A stretch of 64,000 nucleotides of DNA from Kordiimonas sediminis (GTDB lineage Bacteria; Pseudomonadota; Alphaproteobacteria; Sphingomonadales; Kordiimonadaceae). The DNA lies in the NCBI RefSeq assembly GCF_014656395.1, contig NZ_BNCI01000002.1:868001-932000 (forward strand), given 5' to 3'. Shown here piece by piece: positions 57,408 through 64,000 of this stretch. Numbering within the stretch: position 1 is the first letter of the stretch; each line of letters begins with the position of its first letter. Below the pieces are notes generated by a model. That model saw nothing but the letters and a program-made list of their open reading frames with translations. It was not told where the DNA came from and searched no databases. A program made the translations under genes and the position numbers.

Positions 57408-58753
57408 CATTGATACGCCAGGTGCGCCCCGCGCTTACTCTCGTGGCGGCCGCTAGCATGCTGTCTGCCTGTAGTTTTTTTGATGGACCCAGCAAGCCTA
57501 AAAACGCCTATGACGATGAGGGCAGGGAACGTATATCAATTCTGACCACGACCCAGTATCTGGATGCCGACAACGCGATTGCCGGAATACCTGTGGCAGT
57601 GCCTGCGCCGTTTTTAAACAAAAACTGGGCACAGGCAGGCGCAAACGCCAGTCACGCTGCACAGCACCTAAGCCTTGATGATAACCTTTCACAGGTTTGG
57701 CGCGTAAGTGTTGGTAGTGGTGACCGCGATTATGAACGCATCATCTCAAGCCCTGTTGCGGCAGACGGCAAGGTATTTGCTGTGGACGTTGAAGGCACTG
57801 TTTCTGCCTTTACGCTTGAAACTGGACGTAGTCTTTGGTCAACAGAATTGGCGCCGACAAATGGTGACCGATCTGATTTGGGTTACGGCGGTGGTGCCTC
57901 TTATGCAAACGGCAATGTATACGCAACATCCGGATACGGTTTTGCAGTTGCGCTCGATGCAGACACTGGTCGTGAAATGTGGCGGTATGCCGCAGGCGTT
58001 CCACTGCGTGGAGCCCCCACAATTGCAGAAGGCAAAGTTTTTGTCACCACCCATGACAACCTGATTGTTGCCCTTGATGAGCAGTCCGGTGAGCTATTGT
58101 GGGAACATGTTGGCATCGCAGAGACCGCTGGCATGCTCGGCGCAGCAAGCCCGGCCTATGAAAATGGCGCGCTGGTTCATGCTCTGTCTTCAGGAGAACT
58201 GATTGCACTGCGTGCAGCAAACGGTAGAGTTCTATGGCAAGACGCGTTGACCAGTTCACAGCGACTTACACCTCTGGCAACTCTTGCTGATATTGATGCG
58301 TTTCCTGTGATTGATAGCGGCAAGGTTTATGCGGTTAGTCATGGCGGCCGGATGGTTGCCATTGACATGCGTAGCGGCGAACGCTCCTGGGAAGCTGATA
58401 TCGCAGGTGTTAACACTCCTTGGATTGCAGGTAACTTCGCTTTTCTTGCAACAATTGATAGCCAGGTCGTATCTATGACGCTGGGTGACGGCAGAATCAG
58501 ATGGGTAACTCAGCTGCAACGCTTTCTTAATCAGGAAAAACGCCGTGACCTTATCAAATGGAACGGCCCTGTGCTAGCCGGTGACCGTCTTGTTCTTACC
58601 AGCTCCCACGGCTATGTTGTAACATTGTCACCTTACACCGGTGAAGTTTTAAGCGGCACAAAAATGCCGTCAGGGTCAACAACTTCTCCAATCGTTGTGG
58701 ACAATACCCTGATTGTTCTGACAAATAATGGAGACCTAGTAGCTTATCGCTAG
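57404..58753 (+). CDS. bamB: Outer-membrane assembly lipoprotein BamB
   Basis: 449-residue lipoprotein of the BAM complex, which folds beta-barrels such as LptD into the outer membrane. Signal peptide with lipobox LSAC (lipid-modified Cys23), then an eight-bladed PQQ-like propeller with recurring V-x-A-x-D-x-x-T-G-x-x-W repeats (LWSTELAP, MWRYAAGV, LLWEHVG, RVLWQDAL, RSWEADIAG). It overlaps the YfgM-like gene (ATGA) and lies 19 bases before der. yfgM-bamB-der is the same order as in E. coli. Confidence 0.95.
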   Translation: MTLIRQVRPALTLVAAASMLSACSFFDGPSKPKNAYDDEGRERISILTTTQYLDADNAIAGIPVAVPAPFLNKNWAQAGANASHAAQHLSLDDNLSQVWRVSVGSGDRDYERIISSPVAADGKVFAVDVEGTVSAFTLETGRSLWSTELAPTNGDRSDLGYGGGASYANGNVYATSGYGFAVALDADTGREMWRYAAGVPLRGAPTIAEGKVFVTTHDNLIVALDEQSGELLWEHVGIAETAGMLGAASPAYENGALVHALSSGELIALRAANGRVLWQDALTSSQRLTPLATLADIDAFPVIDSGKVYAVSHGGRMVAIDMRSGERSWEADIAGVNTPWIAGNFAFLATIDSQVVSMTLGDGRIRWVTQLQRFLNQEKRRDLIKWNGPVLAGDRLVLTSSHGYVVTLSPYTGEVLSGTKMPSGSTTSPIVVDNTLIVLTNNGDLVAYR

Positions 58754-58772
58754 GTCTTTACGGATTAAAAAA

Positions 58773-60263
58773 ATGACATTCACACTCGCAATCGTCGGCC
58801 GCCCTAACGTCGGTAAATCGACATTGTTCAACCGTCTTGCTGGCAAGCGTCTCGCAATTGTCGACGATACACCGGGGGTTACCCGTGACCGCCGAGAAGC
58901 GATGGGCAATATCTCTGACCTTGAATTCCGCCTTATTGATACTGCAGGTCTAGAAGAAGGCGCACCGGGTACGCTATCTGACAGAATGCGCAAGCAAACT
59001 GAGGCGGCGATTGAAGACGCTGATGTTACACTCATGCTTTATGATGCCCGAGTAGGCGTCACCACCATGGATGAGCATTTCGGAGCCATGCTGCGCAGGG
59101 CAAAGAAGCCCGTTATACTTTGCGCCAACAAATGCGAAGGCCGGGCAGTTCAAGAAGGTGTTTTTGAAGCATACACCCTTGGACTGGGTGATCCTGTACC
59201 GCTGTCTGCCGAGCACGGCGAAGGCCTTGCAGATTTATATCAGTTCATTGTCTCCGCGCTGAAAGAGATCGGTATCGACCCTTACGCGCATGAAGAAGAA
59301 GAGTACGGCAAAGGCCAAAGCCGCAATGAAGACACAGGGCCCGAAGAAGGTGACCTGAACTATGAATTCGTCGATGAAGAAGGTCAAAATGACGATGAAA
59401 GACCCTTAAGGCTAGCGATTGTAGGCCGCCCAAATGCAGGCAAATCAACTTTGATTAACGCCTTGGTTGGTGAAGACAGACTGATCACTGGCCCAGAAGC
59501 AGGCCTGACCCGAGACAGTATCGCGGTAGACTGGGAATGGGAAGGTATGCCCGTTCGTCTTTTTGATACGGCAGGGCTGCGGAGACAGGCACGGATTACC
59601 GAAAAGCTTGAGAAGATGTCTGTTGCAGACACTATGCGTGCGGTTCAGTTCGCAGAAGTTGTTTGCCTGATGCTGGACGGAGAACTTGGCATCGAAAAGC
59701 AGGACCTTAAAATCGCAGAAAAGGTCGTCAAAGAAGGTCGTGCACTTGTCATTATCCTGAACAAATGGGATGCAGTTAAGGACCGCCTGGATACACAGCG
59801 ACAGCTTAAAGATGCCCTGACCAAAAGTTTGCCCCAGCTTAAAGGGGTTCAGATTGTCACTGTATCTGCCTTGATGGATAAAGGTCTGGACAGAATAATG
59901 CCTGCCGTTGAAGAGGCTTATTCCATGTGGAATGCCCGCATTCCTACATCGCCCTTCAACAAATGGCTTTCTGATACGCTTGAAAAGCATCCAGCTCCTA
60001 GCGTGGCTGGTCGCAGGATTAAGATACGGTACGGCGCCCAAATCAAGACGCGGCCACCGACCTTCTCGCTGTTTTGTAACATGCCAGATGATCTACCTGA
60101 TAGTTATGTCAGGTATCTTGAAAATGAACTGCGTAGAGACTTTAACCTACCGGGTGTTCCATTACGGTTCTATACACGGAAAGGTTCTAACCCCTATGAA
60201 GGCAGACGTCGCCAGAACCGCGACAGCAAAAGGGGCAAAAGGTACGGAAAAGGTTCGAAATAA
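58773..60263 (+). CDS. der: Ribosome assembly GTPase Der (EngA)
   Basis: 496-residue GTPase needed for 50S subunit maturation. Two G domains in tandem: P-loops GRPNVGKST (residues 9-17) and GRPNAGKST (residues 218-226), DTAG motifs in both, NKCE and NKWD specificity motifs, then a KH-like C-terminal domain with KIRYGAQIKTRPPTFSLFCN. The linker between G domains is acidic. The C-terminus is very basic. Confidence 0.97.
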   Translation: MTFTLAIVGRPNVGKSTLFNRLAGKRLAIVDDTPGVTRDRREAMGNISDLEFRLIDTAGLEEGAPGTLSDRMRKQTEAAIEDADVTLMLYDARVGVTTMDEHFGAMLRRAKKPVILCANKCEGRAVQEGVFEAYTLGLGDPVPLSAEHGEGLADLYQFIVSALKEIGIDPYAHEEEEYGKGQSRNEDTGPEEGDLNYEFVDEEGQNDDERPLRLAIVGRPNAGKSTLINALVGEDRLITGPEAGLTRDSIAVDWEWEGMPVRLFDTAGLRRQARITEKLEKMSVADTMRAVQFAEVVCLMLDGELGIEKQDLKIAEKVVKEGRALVIILNKWDAVKDRLDTQRQLKDALTKSLPQLKGVQIVTVSALMDKGLDRIMPAVEEAYSMWNARIPTSPFNKWLSDTLEKHPAPSVAGRRIKIRYGAQIKTRPPTFSLFCNMPDDLPDSYVRYLENELRRDFNLPGVPLRFYTRKGSNPYEGRRRQNRDSKRGKRYGKGSK

Positions 60264-60275
60264 TCAGCATATTTT

Positions 60276-60303
60276 TTGACACCGCACACGATTAAATTAT
60301 AGT
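60276..60303 (+). promoter_or_regulatory. Near-consensus promoter giving a leaderless ABC-transporter mRNA
   Basis: Perfect TTGACA (60276-60281), 16 bases, TATAGT (60298-60303). The expected transcript start is 60309-60311 and the ATG of the next gene is 60311-60313. No Shine-Dalgarno sequence is present, so the mRNA should begin at or within two bases of its start codon. Confidence 0.6.
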
Positions 60304-60310
60304 CAGTCAC

Positions 60311-61267
60311 ATGAAAATTTGGCTGGCTATATTTTTTTCGGTCCTGTCTCTTACTAGCGTAAGAGCAGACGGCATCACATTCGCAACCGACTGGAAAGCT
60401 CAGGCAGAGCATGGTGGGTTTTATCAGGCTCTTGCAAATGGGTATTATCAGGCCGAAGGTCTTAAGGTTACCATCCGTCCGGGAGGGCCGGGAAGCGACA
60501 ATCCAAGGCTTTTAGCGGCCGGGGCACTGGATATCGCCATAGCGTCCAATAGTTTTCAACCGATAAATATGCTGAGTGCAGGTGTTGATGTTAAAGTGGT
60601 CATGGCTTCTTTTCAAAAAGACCCGCAAATATTGATGTTACATCCTGATGATCCTGCTGATAGTTTTGACCAATTACAGGGACGTCCCATTTTCATCTCT
60701 GATGCTGCTATTGCTGCCTTTTGGCCCTGGATGAAATCCAAATTTGGGTATAAGGATCAACAAATCCGGAAATATACCTACTCACTGGCGCCGTGGCTTG
60801 TAAATAAAGGGACTGTGCAGGAGGGCTATGTCTCTTCTGAACCATTCAGTGCCAGACAGGCCGGCATTACCCCAAAAGTCCTATTATTCGCCGATGCTGG
60901 TTACCCAGGATACTCGGGCATGGTAATGGTAAACAATTCCTACTTGAAAGATAACAGGCAGACAGTGACGGCTTTTGTTCGCGCGTCAATAAAAGGATGG
61001 ATTGACTATTTATATGGGGACCCGGCACCTGCCAATAAACTCATCCTGCATGACAACCCCGAGATGACACCTGAATTATTGTCCTTTGCAATCAATGAAA
61101 TTCGGTCACGAGGCATTGCAGGTGATAAAGAGACGCTGGGCAGCATGTCTGTCACGCGGTGGGAGACTTTTTATAAAGAAATGTCCAATCTCGGTGCAGT
61201 AGAGAAGGGCGTCAACGTCAATAACCTGTTAGTGCCGGATTTAGTCCCTGGGTTGATACATGACTAA
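60311..61267 (+). CDS. ABC transporter substrate-binding protein, NMT1/THI5-like
   Basis: 318-residue periplasmic binding protein. Signal peptide MKIWLAIFFSVLSLTSVRA (cleavage after about residue 19), then the NMT1/ThiY-like fold: TDWKAQAEHGGFYQALANGY, GLKVTIRPGGPGSD, LLAAGALDIAIASN. Relatives bind thiamine precursors (formylaminopyrimidine), riboflavin or sulfonates. The substrate here is unknown. No thiamine riboswitch fits in the 47 bases upstream. It overlaps the ATPase gene by eight bases. Confidence 0.9.
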   Translation: MKIWLAIFFSVLSLTSVRADGITFATDWKAQAEHGGFYQALANGYYQAEGLKVTIRPGGPGSDNPRLLAAGALDIAIASNSFQPINMLSAGVDVKVVMASFQKDPQILMLHPDDPADSFDQLQGRPIFISDAAIAAFWPWMKSKFGYKDQQIRKYTYSLAPWLVNKGTVQEGYVSSEPFSARQAGITPKVLLFADAGYPGYSGMVMVNNSYLKDNRQTVTAFVRASIKGWIDYLYGDPAPANKLILHDNPEMTPELLSFAINEIRSRGIAGDKETLGSMSVTRWETFYKEMSNLGAVEKGVNVNNLLVPDLVPGLIHD

Positions 61268-61985
61268 TCAAAGCATTACCCTGAAAGACCTTTCCTTTGC
61301 CTACGACGACATACATCCGATCTTAACGGGTCTTTCATGGGATATTCAAAAAGGACACATATATAGTCTTCTCGGGAAAAGTGGTTGCGGGAAGTCAACG
61401 CTGCTAAGGCTGATTGCAGGACTTGAAACCCCAGACAAGGGAAGTGTGGATATTCAGACTAACACTCCGCCTGCTTTTGTTTTCCAGGAACCAGCGTTAC
61501 TGCCTTGGGCGTCTGTCTACCATAACATCAAGCTTCCTGTGTCTCTTGGTGCAGCATCTGCATCCACAGCAGAGATTGAGAGCTATATCTCTTTATTAGG
61601 TCTCGATGGACTTGAGGACCGATACCCGGCTCAACTTTCCGGAGGACAGAAAATGCGCGTCTCCATAGCACGCGCCTTAACGCAAAAAGCCGAGATATTA
61701 TTGCTAGATGAACCATTTGCAGCGCTTGATGAGCCTTTGCGCTTTGAACTAAATGATCTGCTTCTATCGCTGCAGGACAGGCTAAAAATGACAGTTATCT
61801 TTGTCACACATAGTGTTTATGAAGCCGCATACCTTGCAGACGCCGCAGTTGTGTTGAACATGGGCAAGTTGCAGAGCATACTGCCACTGGACCATAATCG
61901 ATCCTTGCCGTCTTCTAAACAGCGATCATCCCATCAGTTTGCAGATAATGCGGCACGCATCTTTCGTGCACTGGAGGAAGCATGA
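61260..61985 (+). CDS. ABC transporter ATP-binding protein
   Basis: 241-residue ATPase of the NitT/TauT/ThiZ group. Walker A GKSGCGKST, Q-loop VFQEPALLPWASV, signature LSGGQKMRVSIARAL, Walker B ILLLDEPFAALDEPLR and H-loop VTHSVYEA are intact. It overlaps the binding protein gene by eight bases and the permease by four (ATGA), so all three are coupled. Confidence 0.94.
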   Translation: MTNQSITLKDLSFAYDDIHPILTGLSWDIQKGHIYSLLGKSGCGKSTLLRLIAGLETPDKGSVDIQTNTPPAFVFQEPALLPWASVYHNIKLPVSLGAASASTAEIESYISLLGLDGLEDRYPAQLSGGQKMRVSIARALTQKAEILLLDEPFAALDEPLRFELNDLLLSLQDRLKMTVIFVTHSVYEAAYLADAAVVLNMGKLQSILPLDHNRSLPSSKQRSSHQFADNAARIFRALEEA

Positions 61986-62743
61986 TTATGCGTAAAGCAC
62001 TCGCCCTACCTTTAGTGTCGATACTATCCCTAATTATACTTTGGGAACTATCTGTTGACTATTTTGACGTCCCTAAATTTTTATTACCCGCACCTAGCCT
62101 TATTCTTTGCGCACTTATAGATAACCAGGAACTTTTTTTGCAGTCCACTATCAACACATTGACGATTACTATATCAGCGCTTCTGGCTGCATTATTCAGC
62201 GGTATATTTCTGGCGCTCTGCTTTTCGCTTAGCAGGACATTTGAAGCGGCCTTTTATCCCCTAGCAGTTATCCTGCAGGTAACGCCTATCGTCGCAGTGG
62301 CCCCGCTAGTGCTGATTTGGGTGGGTATTGATAACGTCAATCGTGCCCTGATCATTATTGCATGGCTTGCTGCATTTTTCCCAATTCTAAGCAATATGTC
62401 AGCGGGTTTAAAGTCAGTGGACCGGACACTGAATGATCTGTTTAAACTCTACGGCGCCAGTAACTGGCAACGGTTTCACTTACTGCTGTGGCCAACAGCC
62501 ATGCCGTATTTACTGGCAAGCCTGAAGGTAAGCGGAGGCCTAGCTCTCATTGGAACCGTTGTAGCAGAGTTTGTCGCTGGCTCTGGGGGCGCGCAAGGAC
62601 TTGCATGGCGTATACTCGAGGCTGGAAACCGCCTTCAAACTGAAAAAATGTTCGCTGGCCTGCTGTTACTGGCTATCATCGGCATGATTATATTTTATGC
62701 CTTCTCACTACTTGAGTACCGCTTGTTGAAATACAGAAGATAA
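61982..62743 (+). CDS. ABC transporter permease (BPD type)
   Basis: 253 residues with about six membrane helices and the EAA loop (LNDLFKLYGASNWQRFHLL) that docks the ATPase. Typical N-terminal PAPSLIL and the VAPLVLIWVG segment. It starts with MIMRKA, so an ATG two codons later is also possible. Third gene of the NMT1-type transporter operon. Confidence 0.93.
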   Translation: MIMRKALALPLVSILSLIILWELSVDYFDVPKFLLPAPSLILCALIDNQELFLQSTINTLTITISALLAALFSGIFLALCFSLSRTFEAAFYPLAVILQVTPIVAVAPLVLIWVGIDNVNRALIIIAWLAAFFPILSNMSAGLKSVDRTLNDLFKLYGASNWQRFHLLLWPTAMPYLLASLKVSGGLALIGTVVAEFVAGSGGAQGLAWRILEAGNRLQTEKMFAGLLLLAIIGMIIFYAFSLLEYRLLKYRR

Positions 62744-62781
62744 CACTTGTCCAGCGGTACCTTTCGGGCTAGCAAGGTCCT

Positions 62782-63813
62782 ATGAAAAGTCTGATTGAAA
62801 CTACTGATCCTAATAAAAGAGCCATAGGTATATGGCTTCTTTTTGTTGCATTTTCCGTTTTCGCAATGGTCGTTGTAGGAGGGGCTACCCGTCTTACTGA
62901 ATCTGGCCTTTCGATGGTTAATTGGAACCCTGTCACAGGCGCCATTCCTCCCATTACGCAGGAAGAATGGATGGAAGAATTCAATGATTATCGGACAAGC
63001 CCTGAGTATAAGATCAAAAATGCGGGAATGTCGCTCGAAGAATTTAAAGGCATTTTCTATTGGGAATGGGGACACAGGTTGCTGGGTCGTCTGATAGGCG
63101 TATTTTTTCTTGTTCCCTTTCTATACTTTCTTTGGCGCAAAAAAGTACCAGAAGGATTAACACCACGACTGTTTGGCCTGTTTATCCTTGGAGGCCTTCA
63201 GGGAGGCCTGGGATGGTATATGGTCAAATCAGGCTTAGTGAACGAACCAAACGTCAGTCATTTTCGTCTGACGGCACATCTGTCCCTAGCTTTAATAATT
63301 TTCTCTGCATTGCTATGGACAGCCTTATCGCTGGTTCGAGAAAGCTATGAAACTGTTTCTGACCGCTTCAGAAAACTCACAATATTCACCCTCTTTATTC
63401 TGTCGCTGCAGATTATTCTTGGAGGGTTTGTTGCCGGACTGAAGGCTGGTTACATAATGAACACATGGCCATTGATGGAGGGTCAGTTTGTTCCTGACGT
63501 CCTATTTGCCATGGATCCTTGGTGGTCTAATCTGGTTTCAAACGCTGTCACACTACAGTTTAATCATAGAATGGGCGCATATTTGCTGTTCGTGCTGGCA
63601 GGGCTAATCTGGTACATGGCGAGATCAGAAAGCAGGGCGGTCCAATCCGCCGCTAATATGCTCTTCGCGGTTATCATCTTACAAATAATCATCGGTGTTA
63701 TCATGTTACTAATGCATATCCCTGTCAGTTGGGGCACTTTCCATCAGGGTGGCGGTGTTGTAGTTATTGGTGCACTGTTAAATCTAATTCATAAAACAAG
63801 GGGGCAAGGGTGA
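62782..63813 (+). CDS. ctaA: Heme A synthase (CtaA/COX15, alphaproteobacterial type)
   Basis: 343-residue membrane enzyme that oxidises heme O to heme A for aa3-type cytochrome oxidase. Eight membrane helices. Heme-ligand His residues sit in EWGHRLLGRLIG, FRLTAHLSLAL, QFNHRMGAYL and WGTFHQGGGVV. The N-terminal GGATRLTESGLSMVNWNPV with the ITQEEW loop is typical of the COX15 type. It lies 38 bases after the ABC permease and overlaps cutA by four bases (GTGA). Confidence 0.96.
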   Translation: MKSLIETTDPNKRAIGIWLLFVAFSVFAMVVVGGATRLTESGLSMVNWNPVTGAIPPITQEEWMEEFNDYRTSPEYKIKNAGMSLEEFKGIFYWEWGHRLLGRLIGVFFLVPFLYFLWRKKVPEGLTPRLFGLFILGGLQGGLGWYMVKSGLVNEPNVSHFRLTAHLSLALIIFSALLWTALSLVRESYETVSDRFRKLTIFTLFILSLQIILGGFVAGLKAGYIMNTWPLMEGQFVPDVLFAMDPWWSNLVSNAVTLQFNHRMGAYLLFVLAGLIWYMARSESRAVQSAANMLFAVIILQIIIGVIMLLMHIPVSWGTFHQGGGVVVIGALLNLIHKTRGQG

Positions 63814-64000
63814 CTTCAACCGATATTGTGACACTGTATGTAATGGCAGAGAATGAAGATGCTGCGGTCCATATTTCGACTGCGCTTGTACGTGGTAAAT
63901 TGATTGCCTGTGCCAATGTGCAGCCCGGAACACGGTCTATTTATGAAGCAAACGGCCTTATCTCTTTAGAGAATGAAGTCAAAGTAATCATGAAAACAAC
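63810..64000 (+). CDS. cutA: Divalent-cation tolerance protein CutA, N-terminal part
   Basis: About 63 residues are visible before the window ends: MTSTDIVTLYVMAENEDAA, then LVRGKLIACANVQPGTRSIY and VKVIMKT, the CutA1 fold start with its conserved Cys-Ala-Asn. The GTG at 63810 overlaps the ctaA stop by four bases and has AGGGGG upstream. CutA1 trimers are linked to copper and other metal tolerance, though the exact role is unclear. ctaA-cutA adjacency may relate to copper use by cytochrome oxidase; this is inference. Confidence 0.9.
   Translation, partial: MTSTDIVTLYVMAENEDAAVHISTALVRGKLIACANVQPGTRSIYEANGLISLENEVKVIMKT

Noticed and set aside
59445-60041. 198-codon minus-strand frame inside der
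   Set aside because: Antisense shadow of the second GTPase domain; no start signal or domain.
60264-60310. Thiamine (TPP) riboswitch before the NMT1-type transporter
   Set aside because: Only 47 bases are available and none of the conserved TPP-riboswitch segments is visible.

Overview
This window looks like ordinary core chromosome of a free-living alphaproteobacterium of moderate G+C, probably aquatic. The evidence is the gene families and their order: rne/amiC/mrcA/prfB, a glnE-bcp block, divergent tyrS/anmK, lptD-surA-pdxA-rsmA, pepA-holC, purM/purN divergent from a DUF2066 gene, an AI-2E-family permease, hdaA, ppk and ppx. An alphaproteobacterial-type CtaA/COX15 heme A synthase and an RNase E with an insertion in its S1 domain fit the same group. 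I cannot assign an order or genus. Kordiimonadales-, Emcibacterales- or Rhodospirillales-like lineages are possible, but that is a guess. I see no phage, insertion sequence, CRISPR array, toxin-antitoxin pair, defence island, tRNA or rRNA.

Layout. 1-7.9 kb: start of RNase E (minus strand), divergent from amidase, PBP1A and RF2 (with the programmed +1 frameshift), then a bactofilin/M23 peptidase pair with its own promoter. 8-12.3 kb: glnE-bcp-DUF455 operon (minus). 12.4-18.3 kb: a large AsmA/YhdP-like envelope protein, tyrS and anmK. 18.3-21.8 kb: an alpha/beta hydrolase, divergent from a compact operon of two cysteine desulfurases and an Isc-type ferredoxin. 21.8-24.8 kb: rpsF-rpsR-rplI and dnaB (minus). 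25-31.3 kb: fabD-fabG-acpP-fabF-mltG-yicC-gmk. 31.3-36.8 kb: lptD-surA-pdxA-rsmA (minus). 37-41.3 kb: pepA-holC, a GNAT protein and an ABC-F ATPase. 41.4-43.7 kb: ndk, and purM-purN (minus). 43.8-50.7 kb: DUF2066, permease, HdaA, PPK1 and PPX. 50.7-55.5 kb: rnd, aspS and guaA. 55.7-60.3 kb: panB, a YfgM-like protein, bamB and der. 60.3-64 kb: an NMT1-type ABC transporter, ctaA and the start of cutA.

The genes serve a few connected jobs. Envelope growth and assembly is covered by the amidase, PBP1A, bactofilin/M23, MltG, AnmK, AsmA-like protein, LptD, SurA and BamB. Lipid, nucleotide and cofactor synthesis is covered by the fab genes, pur genes, guaA, ndk, gmk, panB and pdxA. Translation and replication are covered by prfB, tyrS, aspS, ribosomal proteins, rsmA, der, dnaB, holC and hdaA. 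Phosphate storage is covered by ppk/ppx. Nearly every convergent gene pair meets at a symmetrical hairpin that could stop transcription from both sides.

I did not find a convincing previously undescribed system. The observations most worth checking are: an ABC-transporter operon whose near-consensus promoter puts the transcript start at the start codon (leaderless); the two-desulfurase plus ferredoxin operon with no scaffold gene; near-consensus DnaA boxes upstream of dnaB; a Pho-box-like repeat upstream of ppk; and several hairpins or palindromes placed at start codons or promoters.
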